Shown here: in pieces, positions 28,631 through 36,573 of the stretch
Numbering within the stretch: position 1 is the first letter of the stretch
How the letters are laid out: the number at the start of each line of letters is the position of its first letter
Source: a virus
Reading direction: 5' to 3' (one strand)
DNA length: 37,216 bases
IMG/VR virus record: IMGVR_UViG_3300043571_000305
Coordinates: 1 to 37,216 of that record
Notes under the pieces: model-generated
Told to the model about the DNA's origin: nothing
Seen by the model: the letters and a program-made list of their open reading frames with translations, nothing else
Databases searched by the model: none
Position numbers and translations under genes: made by a program

Positions 28631-28722
28631 GGTTTTGATAGTGGATTGTTGGCGGCCCAACAGTCTTGAGACGGACAGGACTTTCTGTCTGTCCTCAAGA
28701 CTGATTGGAGTGCTTCATACAT
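28627..28722 (-). CDS. possible 31-aa leader peptide
   Basis: The ATG at 28722 follows an AAGGA at suitable distance and the frame ends in an ATGA overlap with the start of 28630. The long hairpin at 28661-28703 lies inside it. If translated, ribosome progress would decide whether the hairpin forms, as in attenuation. The evidence is only frame, SD-like site and overlap. Confidence 0.25.
   Translation of the reverse strand: MYEALQSVLRTDRKSCPSQDCWAANNPLSKP
28661..28703. other. 43-nt stem-loop between replication and regulatory genes
   Basis: CAGTCTTGA pairs with TCAAGACTG (9 bp), then a 3-nt bulge and GGACAG with CTGTCC (6 bp) around a 10-nt loop. Next to it (28721-28745) is an AT-rich stretch. 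There is no T-run on either side for a terminator. A replication origin structure, attenuator or regulatory RNA are all compatible. Confidence 0.6.
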
Positions 28723-28762
28723 CACTATTTTCCTTATATGATGATGAATGAAGCTGGAGGGC

Positions 28763-29959
28763 CTAAAACGGGTCATTGTTAATCCGAAAAACGGCCTCCT
28801 TTGTTGCGTTGTTTACCTTCTCAATGCCCATCCTCCGCAGCCTGTCGAGGTGCCGATTGATCGACTGCTTCCAGGCGCCATCGCTGAACTTGTCCTTTGT
28901 GATTTCCCGCGCCCTGACGATCAATTCGCTGCTCGGCACGGCCCGCCCGGCTTTCTGTAAAACCTCCAAAATCGCATCAGCACGGGGGCCGAATGTATCA
29001 ACCACCTTCCCTGGCTGCCGCAACTTCGCCGGGTCCAGATCGCTCCGCGGATTCATCACCGGCGCCTCCCATTGCAGCACCAGCGGCGGGATCGGGGCAA
29101 ACTCCCGCAGGATGGCCTCCAGCGTGTAGCAATCCTCCTCCTCGTGGTTGGTAAAGGTCATAATGGCGTCAGGATCGCGCGCCATGACCCCACTGCCCGA
29201 GATCCGGTCCATCGACTCCTTGCCGCTTTGGTTGCCCTTGGAAAAGTGCGCCGCGAAGGCAATAGCCGCCCCGAGCTCGTCGGCAAACCGCTCGATCTCC
29301 AGCATCAAGGCCGCCATATCCCCCGCCGAGTTCTCGTCCTTGTCCCCGTAGGTCTTGTAGATCGGGTCGAGGATGATGAGGGCAAACTTTGGCGCCCCCT
29401 CCTCCTTCAACCGCATCCGCGCCGTCGAAAGCATCGTCACCAAGTCGTAGCACTTGCCCCGCAGATTCCATGTGTGGATGGCCGCGCTGACCTCGGGCCT
29501 GAGCCCCGTCCCCTTGCACAGCCCCCGCTTCTCCGCGATCCACCGCACCCGGCGGCCCGCGGTGTGCCGGCGAAGTTCCAAATTCACATACAAGACCGCC
29601 CCCTGCTTGCACTGGAAATGCCCAAGCCACTTCCCGCCCGAGGCCACGGCCAAGGCCAGATCCACTAGGCACCACGTCTTGCCCATCTTCGAGCCGCCCC
29701 CCACCACCAGCTTGGAGCCCAGCCGCAGCACCGCGCCCTCCTCCGAGCCATCCGGCCCGCAGATCAGCACCTGTGGCGCCTCCTCCTCGAAGGCCAGAAG
29801 CTCATTGCCGTTGACCCAAGGCGGCAGTGAGTCAGATTCCGGCGCGTCATCCGCCACCTCGAGCTTGTGGACATTGGCCGGCTCGGCGGCCGCATCCATG
29901 TGTTCGGTTTCCTTGAAGGCTTGAAAGCCTGCCGGTTGTGCTTTGTGAACATTACGCAT
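28763..29959 (-). CDS. RepA/DnaB-like replicative ATPase
   Basis: 398 aa. RecA-fold ATPase: Walker A GGGSKMGKT (87-95), Walker B FALIILDPIY with Asp198, then FAAHFSKGNQ (sensor) and RISGSGVMARDPD, as in AAA_25/RepA-type helicases. The C-terminal ~65 residues form a winged helix (VPSSELIVRAREITKDKFSD then a basic recognition part). Likely the phage replicative helicase or loader, acting with the primase immediately upstream (8-nt overlap). Last gene of the early operon; followed by the 43-nt stem-loop. Confidence 0.8.
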   Translation of the reverse strand: MRNVHKAQPAGFQAFKETEHMDAAAEPANVHKLEVADDAPESDSLPPWVNGNELLAFEEEAPQVLICGPDGSEEGAVLRLGSKLVVGGGSKMGKTWCLVDLALAVASGGKWLGHFQCKQGAVLYVNLELRRHTAGRRVRWIAEKRGLCKGTGLRPEVSAAIHTWNLRGKCYDLVTMLSTARMRLKEEGAPKFALIILDPIYKTYGDKDENSAGDMAALMLEIERFADELGAAIAFAAHFSKGNQSGKESMDRISGSGVMARDPDAIMTFTNHEEEDCYTLEAILREFAPIPPLVLQWEAPVMNPRSDLDPAKLRQPGKVVDTFGPRADAILEVLQKAGRAVPSSELIVRAREITKDKFSDGAWKQSINRHLDRLRRMGIEKVNNATKEAVFRINNDPF

Positions 29960-30848
29960 CGAAAAACTCCACTCGTTGAATTGTCCCGTTCTCCCGTTGC
30001 CCGTTCGGCATCCGCACGAACTGCGACTTCAGCCAAGTCTTCGGGTCGCCACCCAGGCGAACGGCCTCCTCCATAAATTTACGGTCACTGGCCTCATCGG
30101 TCGCCCGATACCAGCCATGCAGCGACTTGCTGCCGCTGAAGACCACCATCCGCAGATCGCGGAACTCGCTTAACCAGATATGCCGCGCCGCCTGCTCGTC
30201 AGGCGTGGCCCCGTCATCAAACTCCACGACGATGTTCTGGCGCGGCCCCGTGTTGTCCAAGGTGTGCGCGGAAAGCTCGCCGTCCGACTTGCGCTTGCCC
30301 TCGAGAGCCGACATCGCGTTCGGCACGACGAACTCCCACATCCGCAACTGCCCGGCAAAAGCCGACATCGCCGCCGTCTCGAACTTCGCCACCCCGAGCC
30401 CCACGCAGGCAAGCACCTCGCTGCCGCCCAGCAATGAGCCAAGGAACCACTCAGGCGCGGTCTTCTCCATCTCCGCAGCATCCAGCGCCGACGCCTCCCG
30501 CAACTTCTCCAGCGACCACTCCCGCCGCTTAGACAGCCGGCGGCATTCGGCCTGCAATGTCTTATTCGGCACAGGCCACGGCCTCACCCGGGTGGTCCCT
30601 GTGCTCGGCGTCACCTCATAGGCGTATTGAATGGCCGACAAGATCTCGCGGTCAGGCGTGAACCGCCCACCGTTGTCCTCGCGCACCGCATCCACCATCC
30701 GCCGGATGATGTGATAAGCGCGGGCATGGCCGATCCCGTCATCGCGCAGCATACAGGCCCAGGCATAAATCTGCCCGTGCAAGCTGGACGCCTGCCGCTT
30801 GCGCTTGTTCGGGTTGCGGCACCAGGCGAGGAATTTGCTGTCGGTCAT
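29952..30848 (-). CDS. primase, archaeo-eukaryotic (AEP) type
   Basis: 298 aa. The C-terminal half has the AEP motifs: NIVVEFDDGA (acidic motif, 209-212), FSGSKSLHGWY (the S-x-H motif, 238-246) and QRVEFFD at the end. The N-terminal ~130 residues are helical and basic (KRKRQ), possibly for DNA contact. With the adjacent helicase it forms a minimal replisome. AEP primases can also fill gaps; priming is the simplest role. Overlaps the methyltransferase stop (ATGA). Confidence 0.7.
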   Translation of the reverse strand: MTDSKFLAWCRNPNKRKRQASSLHGQIYAWACMLRDDGIGHARAYHIIRRMVDAVREDNGGRFTPDREILSAIQYAYEVTPSTGTTRVRPWPVPNKTLQAECRRLSKRREWSLEKLREASALDAAEMEKTAPEWFLGSLLGGSEVLACVGLGVAKFETAAMSAFAGQLRMWEFVVPNAMSALEGKRKSDGELSAHTLDNTGPRQNIVVEFDDGATPDEQAARHIWLSEFRDLRMVVFSGSKSLHGWYRATDEASDRKFMEEAVRLGGDPKTWLKSQFVRMPNGQRENGTIQRVEFFDA

Positions 30849-32362
30849 GCGGCCTCCCCTAAAAACTCCGAGATCTGGTTGCTCTGGCTCATCGCTGCCA
30901 GCACAAGCGCCCGGGCGAGATGTCGCGGCACCGCGTTGCCGATTTGCTTGATGGCTTGCGTCTTCGTGCCGCTGAATTGGTAGTCGCGCGGAAACCCTTG
31001 GGCGGCGGCAAGCTCGTGCGCCTGGAGCATCCGAAAGCGGATGTCGAGCAGGTATCGGTTGCCGTCAACGACGACCTCGGGCCGCGCCAACCCGAAACGG
31101 TCCCGGGTGGTTGCCGTGCCAAGCGGCTCATTGACGCTTTGCGCCCGTCCGTTGCCGTAGTATTCGACCAGAAATGGCTCGATGAGCGCAATGGCTCCGG
31201 CAGTGCTGACAGTCGGGGCGGGCTCGCTCACGGGCCGCAGAGCGCCGCAGGACTGCTGCGGGAGCAGACAGGGCTCCACAAGACCGTGATGCACGCCGCC
31301 AGCGGTCACGGTGCCTAGCGGATCGCTAATGCTGCGGGCCGACGCGCGGCATTGCGCCTCGGACGTGCCGCGCATTTCGATCAAATACGGATGCGCCAGT
31401 GCAATCGTTCCGCCCTTGCCGGCAACAGTCGGAAGCGGCTGTTCCAAGCTGCGCGCCTTACGTTTGCCGTGATGAGCGACGTGGATTAGATACGGCTCAG
31501 TCAGCCCGAAGGCTCCGCCTTTGGCCGTGGTGATCGTCGGCAATGGTCGGTCGGCGTCTCGCACTGATCCGCCGTGTTCCATTGTCTGAATGAACGGTCG
31601 CAGGCCAAAGCGTTCTAGCCCGTCCATGATGCGCGCCATCGTCTTAGGCTTTAACGGGCGCTTGCGCTCGTAGATAGATTCCCCCGGAATGTCCCAGTCA
31701 ATAATCTGCTTGGCTGCCACCCAAGGCTTACGCCCGCCTAACAAATCACCCTCGCCCGCCGCCGCGTGCGTCGGATCGGGCCAGACAATCTTGCGCCTGC
31801 CGCGCACCGCTTGAACAAACAACCGGCGGCGTGTGGTGGGGTCGCCGTAGTTGGCCGCGCACAGGATCTTCCATTCGACGCGGTAGCCCAGACTTTCCAG
31901 CGCGCCAACCCACGCGGCGAACGTTGCGCCTTTTTTGGACTTCATTGGACGACCCTCCACGGTTAATCCTCCCCAGCCCAAAAACTCGGGCACATTCTCC
32001 ACAAGGATTGTCGGTGGCATAAGCGCATCGGCCCAGCGAATCACACACCACGCAGTCGCGCGGCTTTGCTCATTGATCGGCTTGCCACCTCGAGCAACCG
32101 AGTGATGTGTGCATTCCGGCGAAGCCCACAGCAAATCAAGCTCACCGGGGGCAAACAGGTCGCGCGGGTTCAGCGCATCGAGTGACGCGCAAAAGTGCCG
32201 CGCCTCGGGATGGTTGCGCGTGTGCGTCTCCACGGCGACGGGCCAATGGTTGATGGCCGTGAGCATCGGGCGATAGCCCAATGCCTCCACGGCCTCGCAC
32301 GCTCCAGTGGATGTGCCGCCCGCGCCACAGAACAGGTCAGCAATCTTAATTGCTTTAGACAA
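30845..32362 (-). CDS. C5-cytosine DNA methyltransferase with repeat-type target domain
   Basis: 505 aa from a TTG at 32362. AdoMet motif I DLFCGAGGTSTG; catalytic Cys84 in SPECTHHS (not the usual PPCQ); ENVPEF; TTRRRLF; C-terminal QGFPRDYQF and QIGNAVPRHLA. Between 269 and 434 are five imperfect repeats with the core PLPT(I/V)xxxGG..AL.EPYLI, replacing a normal target-recognition domain. No restriction enzyme is adjacent, so it probably protects phage DNA from host restriction. The N-terminal reading frame before 32362 is shadow of the neighbour. Confidence 0.85.
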   Translation of the reverse strand: MSKAIKIADLFCGAGGTSTGACEAVEALGYRPMLTAINHWPVAVETHTRNHPEARHFCASLDALNPRDLFAPGELDLLWASPECTHHSVARGGKPINEQSRATAWCVIRWADALMPPTILVENVPEFLGWGGLTVEGRPMKSKKGATFAAWVGALESLGYRVEWKILCAANYGDPTTRRRLFVQAVRGRRKIVWPDPTHAAAGEGDLLGGRKPWVAAKQIIDWDIPGESIYERKRPLKPKTMARIMDGLERFGLRPFIQTMEHGGSVRDADRPLPTITTAKGGAFGLTEPYLIHVAHHGKRKARSLEQPLPTVAGKGGTIALAHPYLIEMRGTSEAQCRASARSISDPLGTVTAGGVHHGLVEPCLLPQQSCGALRPVSEPAPTVSTAGAIALIEPFLVEYYGNGRAQSVNEPLGTATTRDRFGLARPEVVVDGNRYLLDIRFRMLQAHELAAAQGFPRDYQFSGTKTQAIKQIGNAVPRHLARALVLAAMSQSNQISEFLGEAA

Positions 32363-32567
32363 TCGGCACCTCCGGCAGTTCCATCCAATGCGTGATGACG
32401 CTGTCGATTTCCTCGGACGTGTGCGCGTTAAACCATCGGGCAAAAAACGCGCTCGATGTCTTCACGCCCGATTCAAAACACGCGATAAAATGGCACTCGC
32501 CATCGGTCGCCAGCACGCAACGCGGGTTGCCCGGGAGTTCCTTGTCGGCGAATGTCCACTCACTCAT
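32355..32567 (-). CDS. DUF551-type small protein
   Basis: 70 aa, beginning MSEWTFADKELPGNPRCVLA with the end THWMELPEVPIV. The W-(x)n-ELPG...VL start and HWM-x-LPE-x-P end are the DUF551 pattern, common in phages, function unknown. ATG at 32567; it overlaps both neighbours. Confidence 0.7.
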   Translation of the reverse strand: MSEWTFADKELPGNPRCVLATDGECHFIACFESGVKTSSAFFARWFNAHTSEEIDSVITHWMELPEVPIV

Positions 32568-32745
32568 GGCCGCCCTCCTTCCACATCCGAACCGCGCGAA
32601 GCGCAGCACAATGCGCCTCATGCCGCTCCTGGCTCGTGTCGTCGGCCGGCGCGTAGGCCATCCGCTTGACGAGCTCCCGCGCCTCGTTGCGTTCTTTGGC
32701 GAGACGCAGGATGGCGCTGTCGATGGTGGGTTGGGAGGCGATCAT
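32560..32745 (-). CDS. small coiled-coil protein
   Basis: 61 aa, one long helix (SAILRLAKERNEARELVKRM), a loop (APADDTS) and a short helix with Cys and His. Start overlaps the upstream stop (ATGA). Function unknown; similar short accessory proteins are frequent in early phage operons. Confidence 0.6.
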   Translation of the reverse strand: MIASQPTIDSAILRLAKERNEARELVKRMAYAPADDTSQERHEAHCAALRAVRMWKEGGHE

Positions 32746-33134
32746 GCGGCCTCCTTTGCGGGGGCGCCTAAAGTGGGAACGTAGCCCTTGGCTTGATTTA
32801 GATACCTTCCGCCAAAAGTCGGTCCATCAACATCGTTTGTACCTGTATCAAGCTGAATGCGCCCCCATCCGGGTATTTCGTAAGCGATAACTCGAGAGTA
32901 GTCATCGTGCCTGGGGTCGCCCTCTGGAAACTCGCGTTCTGGCAGATCAAGTTCAGTAAAAAATCCGCCCATTTCGTTGATGACCATCGGGACCACATAG
33001 TCACAGTTGTCGGTGTCGTCTCTTTGCAAACCCCAGAACGCCACTTCTTCAACACTGGTCGTTTGCCAGCAATGGTTGTAGAAAACAACAAGCGTGCCCG
33101 GAACGGCTGGGACAATCTGTTTGACCGTCCTCAC
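32742..33134 (-). CDS. hypothetical early protein
   Basis: 130 aa, beta-rich and acidic, with VPGTLVVFYNHCWQTTS and VEEVAFWGLQRDDTDN. Starts with GTG at 33134 overlapping the exonuclease stop. No motif recognised. Placement between exonuclease and the DUF551 gene suggests a role in DNA metabolism or host takeover only by context. Confidence 0.6.
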   Translation of the reverse strand: MRTVKQIVPAVPGTLVVFYNHCWQTTSVEEVAFWGLQRDDTDNCDYVVPMVINEMGGFFTELDLPEREFPEGDPRHDDYSRVIAYEIPGWGRIQLDTGTNDVDGPTFGGRYLNQAKGYVPTLGAPAKEAA

Positions 33135-33973
33135 GCCGCCCTCCTCTCCCTGTATTGCTCCGGCCGTGGGTCATACCCCTTGCGGAAGCGCCACACCGCG
33201 CACATCTGCGTGAAAGCATGGTAAGCCTCCACCAACCGCGCCTTGTCGTGCTTCACCACCTCGAGGCGCCCGGGTTCGGTCGAGCTGATGAAGAGGTTCG
33301 CCGCCAGCACGCGGTCGAGATACTCGGCCCCGTAGTGCGTCGCCGCGTAGGCCGCCAACTGCAACGTGTGCTCGTCGTAGGCTTCGACCTTCTCGTCGGG
33401 CTTTGTTTTCTTCGTCTTGAAGTCGAGGATGCCCATGTTCGGCGCATCCACCGGCCCCCAGGTGAAAAGACTGTCCACCCGACCGGCAAAGCCGTGGATT
33501 GGATTGACCAGGACAATCTCCGAATGCGTCACACGGATGCCCTTCTCCCGCATCCAAGTGATGACGGGCTTGACGTAGGGAATCAGATCGGCCGGCGCCT
33601 CCTCCGCGCTGCCGCGCATCAGATTTTCGATCGCCGTGTGGATGCGGCTGCCCAGATCGGCGGCCTCACCCACCTGGCTCATGGCGTGCTCGATTGCCCG
33701 ATCGGCGAACCGATCCAGCGGCTCCTCGCCCTGCGGTGGTGGCACACTCAGCGCCGCCTTGGCAGCTTCCCTCATTTTCCATTTCGTCAGTTGCGGTTTG
33801 TCCAGGATGCCGATGATCGTCGTGACCGACGGCAGCAGCCCCATCTTGCGCGCATCACGAATCGTCGTGGCGCGTGTTCCATCTCCGTCCTTGTTCGGCA
33901 CCGTGTGGCACGGTTTGCCGTCCAATGAATACCAATGACTCGACCCGAGGGTCGGCTTCGTTAGGATAGCCAT
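33131..33973 (-). CDS. PD-(D/E)XK nuclease (RecB/Cas4-like exonuclease)
   Basis: 280 aa. Motifs in order: LGSRIHTAIE (His112, Glu116), Glu152, GFAGRVDSLF (Asp167), ILDFKTKK (Asp184, Lys186) and LQLAAYA (Gln206). This is the PDDEXK_1 pattern of RecB/Cas4/AddB-type nucleases. In a phage early operon with an SSB-like gene it probably processes dsDNA ends for recombination. It is preceded by an 80-nt gap holding a long inverted repeat. Confidence 0.82.
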   Translation of the reverse strand: MAILTKPTLGSSHWYSLDGKPCHTVPNKDGDGTRATTIRDARKMGLLPSVTTIIGILDKPQLTKWKMREAAKAALSVPPPQGEEPLDRFADRAIEHAMSQVGEAADLGSRIHTAIENLMRGSAEEAPADLIPYVKPVITWMREKGIRVTHSEIVLVNPIHGFAGRVDSLFTWGPVDAPNMGILDFKTKKTKPDEKVEAYDEHTLQLAAYAATHYGAEYLDRVLAANLFISSTEPGRLEVVKHDKARLVEAYHAFTQMCAVWRFRKGYDPRPEQYRERRAA

Positions 33974-33991
33974 CGCAATCGCAAGGGTTGC

Positions 33992-34047
33992 GGGGCGGAG
34001 GGGCTGCGGCTTCCCGTCGAAAGTTGGCCGCGTTGCCTCCCCGCCCC
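33992..34047. repeat. imperfect inverted repeat between SSB-like and exonuclease genes
   Basis: GGGGCGGAGGGGC (33992-34004) pairs with GCCTCCCCGCCCC (34035-34047) at 11 of 13 positions, with a further GCGGC/GCCGC inside. A TATTTTTT follows on the plus strand only, against the direction of the genes. It may attenuate or process the transcript. Confidence 0.45.
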
Positions 34048-34053
34048 TATTTT

Positions 34054-34584
34054 TTAGAACGGGTCGTTTCCGTCCTTAACCGCACCCAACACCTCGAACT
34101 CGGAATCATCCGACTTCGCCGCCGATCCGCCGACACTGGCAAATGCGTTGACGGCCGGCACGTTGGCCTCGTAGCCCTCCAACACCGGGGCGATGCCCGT
34201 AATGTTGTTGTAGGTCTTTCCGTTGCGGGATTCCTCGGCCGTCACCGTGATCTGCGCCCCTTTGCCCTTGAGCTCCTCGGTGTCCATGCCCGGCTTCGGG
34301 TTCTCGCCCGTCCAGGCTTTGAGGAACTTGGTCAGGTTGGCCTTCGGCCCGCCCGTGATCTTCATCTCGCGCGTGGCGATCTTGTGCAAATCGCCCTTCT
34401 TCGTCTTCACGCCGAAAACAAAGCGCGTCACGTCTACCTTCTCCATCTCCTCGCTCTGGTATTTCGGGCGGTCGACGCCGTAGCTGTCGATCACGTCCAC
34501 GCACACGGCGAGGTATGTTCCTGCCGGTGGTGGTTCTCCCAGCGCGCCGAGGCCGCTGCCCGTTGATTGTGGTATCTTAGCCAT
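34054..34584 (-). CDS. SSB-like single-stranded DNA-binding protein
   Basis: 176 aa. A central beta-rich domain (PPAGTYLAVCVDVIDSYG; TRFVFGVKTKKGDLHKIATR; KGKGAQITVTAEESRNGKTY) is consistent with an OB-type fold. The C-terminus is flexible and acidic, ending DGNDPF, the same form as the DDDIPF protein-docking tail of SSB. It should coat ssDNA for replication or recombination. An AAAGGAG lies 13 nt before the ATG. It stands between a resolvase and an exonuclease. Confidence 0.6.
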   Translation of the reverse strand: MAKIPQSTGSGLGALGEPPPAGTYLAVCVDVIDSYGVDRPKYQSEEMEKVDVTRFVFGVKTKKGDLHKIATREMKITGGPKANLTKFLKAWTGENPKPGMDTEELKGKGAQITVTAEESRNGKTYNNITGIAPVLEGYEANVPAVNAFASVGGSAAKSDDSEFEVLGAVKDGNDPF

Positions 34585-34617
34585 GTGTGTTCTTGTTCTC
34601 CTTTGGTGCTTAGTTGT

Positions 34618-35205
34618 TCAGCGATCCGGCGCACCAGGCGTCGCGCTGTTTGTTTTGGATAGGCCACTCGCCCGTCCGAAAAGTTGATCCCAGCCATACA
34701 CGGCCACCGCGAGAGCGGCCCACTCGTGCGACTTCACGCCGTAAGTCGGCCCAGGCGCTTTCTTCGTTCCCTGCGGGCCGAGTCGGTCGAGTAGCGCCTG
34801 CCGCACGTTCGCATCCTTGGCGCGGGGCGAGTTGCAGAGGTGCAGCTTCACATCCTTGCGAAAGACTCGCGTGACGTTGCCGCCGCTGACGCTGGCAGTC
34901 TGGACAAAGCGACCGATCCACACGCACGTCTCAAACACTGATGCACCAACGGCCATGCCGTAGCTGGCGATCATCTCGCAAAACACATGGCGGCGAGCCC
35001 ACAGGCCGTGGCTCAAAAAATGCTCGTTCTCATAGATGCCGTGGCTAATGACTTCGCGCCCGTCAAAAATGGCGAACGCCGACTTGTCCGTGCCGGGATC
35101 GACGCCGACCACCACCGAGTCCACGCTCTCCGAGCAGTCGCCGCAGTCGGTCATGTCGCCGAAAATCGACTGGCCGCATTTGCAATAGTGGATCTCGCGG
35201 CTCAT
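34618..35205 (-). CDS. RuvC-like Holliday-junction resolvase with N-terminal zinc ribbon
   Basis: 195 aa from ATG 35205. A zinc ribbon (C8, C10, C21, C24) is followed by an RNase H-fold nuclease: VVGVDPGTDKSAFA with Asp36, Glu92 in VFETCVW, and DANVRQALLDRLG and SHEWAALAVAVY at the end, where the usual acidic pair appears as HE. It resolves recombination/replication branches before packaging. Overlaps the upstream gene. Confidence 0.72.
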   Translation of the reverse strand: MSREIHYCKCGQSIFGDMTDCGDCSESVDSVVVGVDPGTDKSAFAIFDGREVISHGIYENEHFLSHGLWARRHVFCEMIASYGMAVGASVFETCVWIGRFVQTASVSGGNVTRVFRKDVKLHLCNSPRAKDANVRQALLDRLGPQGTKKAPGPTYGVKSHEWAALAVAVYGWDQLFGRASGLSKTNSATPGAPDR

Positions 35206-35555
35206 ATGTTCGCCCACTCTCCATCCGCCGCTGCTTTGTCGCGGCACTTCTCCGCGCAAGCCGCATCGCGTGCGCGTTCGTCGGCCACCATTTCGCGCAG
35301 CCGCTCAAGCTCGCGGATCAAAATACCGCGTTCAACTTCGTTAATTGCGGCCTGTGCGCGTAGCTCCTCGTTCTCGCACTCCAGCCGCACAATCGACGCG
35401 GCCATGCTGTCCTCCATTGTCCAAGCGGGCCCGAATCCGACCGCGCCGACCGCCAGGGGATGCGCGGGGCTGGCATTAACGACAGCCCCCAAGCTGCCAC
35501 CAGCCCCGCTTGTTCCACCCCCGTGAAACGCCGTATGTCCGTTGGACAAATTCAT
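35202..35555 (-). CDS. coiled-coil protein, early operon
   Basis: 117 aa. Gly/Ala-rich N-terminal half (HGGGTSGAGGSLGAV) then a coiled coil (VRLECENEELRAQAAINEV, ERLREMVADERA) and a short basic tail. ATG 35555 overlaps the previous stop. Function unknown. Confidence 0.55.
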   Translation of the reverse strand: MNLSNGHTAFHGGGTSGAGGSLGAVVNASPAHPLAVGAVGFGPAWTMEDSMAASIVRLECENEELRAQAAINEVERGILIRELERLREMVADERARDAACAEKCRDKAAADGEWANI

Positions 35556-35815
35556 AGCTCTAGCGCCTCCGCTTCGGCGCGCCGCAGCGCCGCCAGTTGA
35601 ATCTCTGCGTCGGCCTCGTCGTAAAAAGCCTGTAGCCGCTGGCGCAAATCAAGGTTCTCGCGGGTTGCCTGCTGTGCCGCGCGGTAAAGGTCGGACACCT
35701 CGCCTTCAAGGCGCTCAACATTGTAGCGCGCAAGCTGCAACTCCTCGCGCAGCGATGCAATCTCGGCATCCTTGGCGCGAATGAAGTCCTCTTGCTCCAT
35801 GAACACGCCGCTCAT
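35552..35815 (-). CDS. coiled-coil protein, early operon
   Basis: 87 aa from ATG 35815: continuous heptad-like helix (IRAKDAEIASLREELQLARY, VERLEGEVSDLYRAAQ). It follows the same pattern as the next gene, and the two could assemble together. ATGA overlap upstream. Confidence 0.55.
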   Translation of the reverse strand: MSGVFMEQEDFIRAKDAEIASLREELQLARYNVERLEGEVSDLYRAAQQATRENLDLRQRLQAFYDEADAEIQLAALRRAEAEALEL

Positions 35816-36099
35816 TTCTCCATCCTCCTCGCATCGAGAAGCCGCGCCGTGGGCAGCAAATCCATTGCCCACATCTTCGCCCAAGGCCGCGCAAACACGG
35901 CAGCGGCCAGCACCACGCAGTTCGCGTGCAGATATTCGCCGCCCGCCAAACTCATCGGCGGCGGCGCGTCATCGGCGCGGTCAAAGCGCGTGCTGAACGC
36001 CCGACTGCTCTTGCGGCCAGCGGCGCGGGCATTTCCCTTAGGCGCGCCCTTTCGGCCCCAGCCCTTTGGCAAAACTCGTCCGAGAAAGCCTTTTTTCAT
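35812..36099 (-). CDS. small basic hypothetical protein
   Basis: 95 aa, very basic at the N-terminus (KGWGRKGAPKGNARAAGRKS), then a neutral helical end (YLHANCVVLAAAVFARPW). Possibly nucleic-acid binding; the last part may interact with membrane or partner. The start overlaps the 36-aa membrane protein gene. Confidence 0.5.
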   Translation of the reverse strand: MKKGFLGRVLPKGWGRKGAPKGNARAAGRKSSRAFSTRFDRADDAPPPMSLAGGEYLHANCVVLAAAVFARPWAKMWAMDLLPTARLLDARRMEK

Positions 36100-36206
36100 C
36101 GCAGGTTCTTGGCGATAAATTCCACGAACAGCACCAGCCCAACCGCCAACGCCGTGAGAACCAGCATGGCCTTGATGGCCGTCTCTGGGGGTTCCGGGCG
36201 GTTCAT
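36096..36206 (-). CDS. 36-aa single-span membrane peptide
   Basis: Very short: MNRPEPPETAIKAM then a hydrophobic helix (LVLTALAVGLVLFVEFI) and AKNLR. ATGA overlaps on both sides and its tight packing in the operon make translation likely. No family known to me. Confidence 0.5.
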   Translation of the reverse strand: MNRPEPPETAIKAMLVLTALAVGLVLFVEFIAKNLR

Positions 36207-36373
36207 CGCGCTATTTTCTTGCGGAGTTGCGCCAGCGCCCTCTTCACCCTGTCAGCCAGGGTGGGCGCGTGGCCGTTGCAGATCGCGTCCATGACGCGGC
36301 CAAGGGCCAGCGGCTCGATGCACGGGCAGGCTCCGAGGTTGTCGGAGACGATGAGGCGGCGGTCGATGCTCAC
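36203..36373 (-). CDS. 56-aa small protein with CxC
   Basis: GTG start at 36373 overlapping the upstream TGA. NLGACPCIEPLALGRVMDAI has Cys-x-Cys, then a basic helix (DRVKRALAQLRKKIAR). Probably a real small early gene; function unknown. Confidence 0.5.
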   Translation of the reverse strand: MSIDRRLIVSDNLGACPCIEPLALGRVMDAICNGHAPTLADRVKRALAQLRKKIAR

Positions 36374-36573
36374 GCGCGCACCGCCTTTCGTGCTGCCTTG
36401 CGGCGGTTCTTGGCGGCCTTAGGGCGGCGCGGTTGCAGTTCGTTGATTAGTTCGGCCACCGTAGGCCGACGCGGTTTGGCGTTTGCTTGTCCGAGTTCGT
36501 AGCCACCGATCCACGCAAAGCCGACAAGGGCCGCGAGAGCGGTGGTTCCGAGTATGATGGTCATGTAGTCCAT
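36370..36573 (-). CDS. single-span membrane protein with basic tail
   Basis: 67 aa. TM helix (TIILGTTALAALVGFAWIGG), a short linker, then a very basic tail (PRRPKAAKNRRKAARKAVRA). It may attach a phage process to the membrane. Starts within the coding end of the HTH gene. Confidence 0.5.
   Translation of the reverse strand: MDYMTIILGTTALAALVGFAWIGGYELGQANAKPRRPTVAELINELQPRRPKAAKNRRKAARKAVRA

Noticed and set aside
32363-32443. Longer methyltransferase N-terminus
   Set aside because: These residues overlap the DUF551 gene in another frame and are unlike the family; the TTG at 32362 puts motif I at the usual place.
33992-34055. Intrinsic terminator on the plus strand
   Set aside because: Stem and T-run fit a terminator only in the plus direction, but no plus-strand gene lies upstream; kept only as an inverted repeat.
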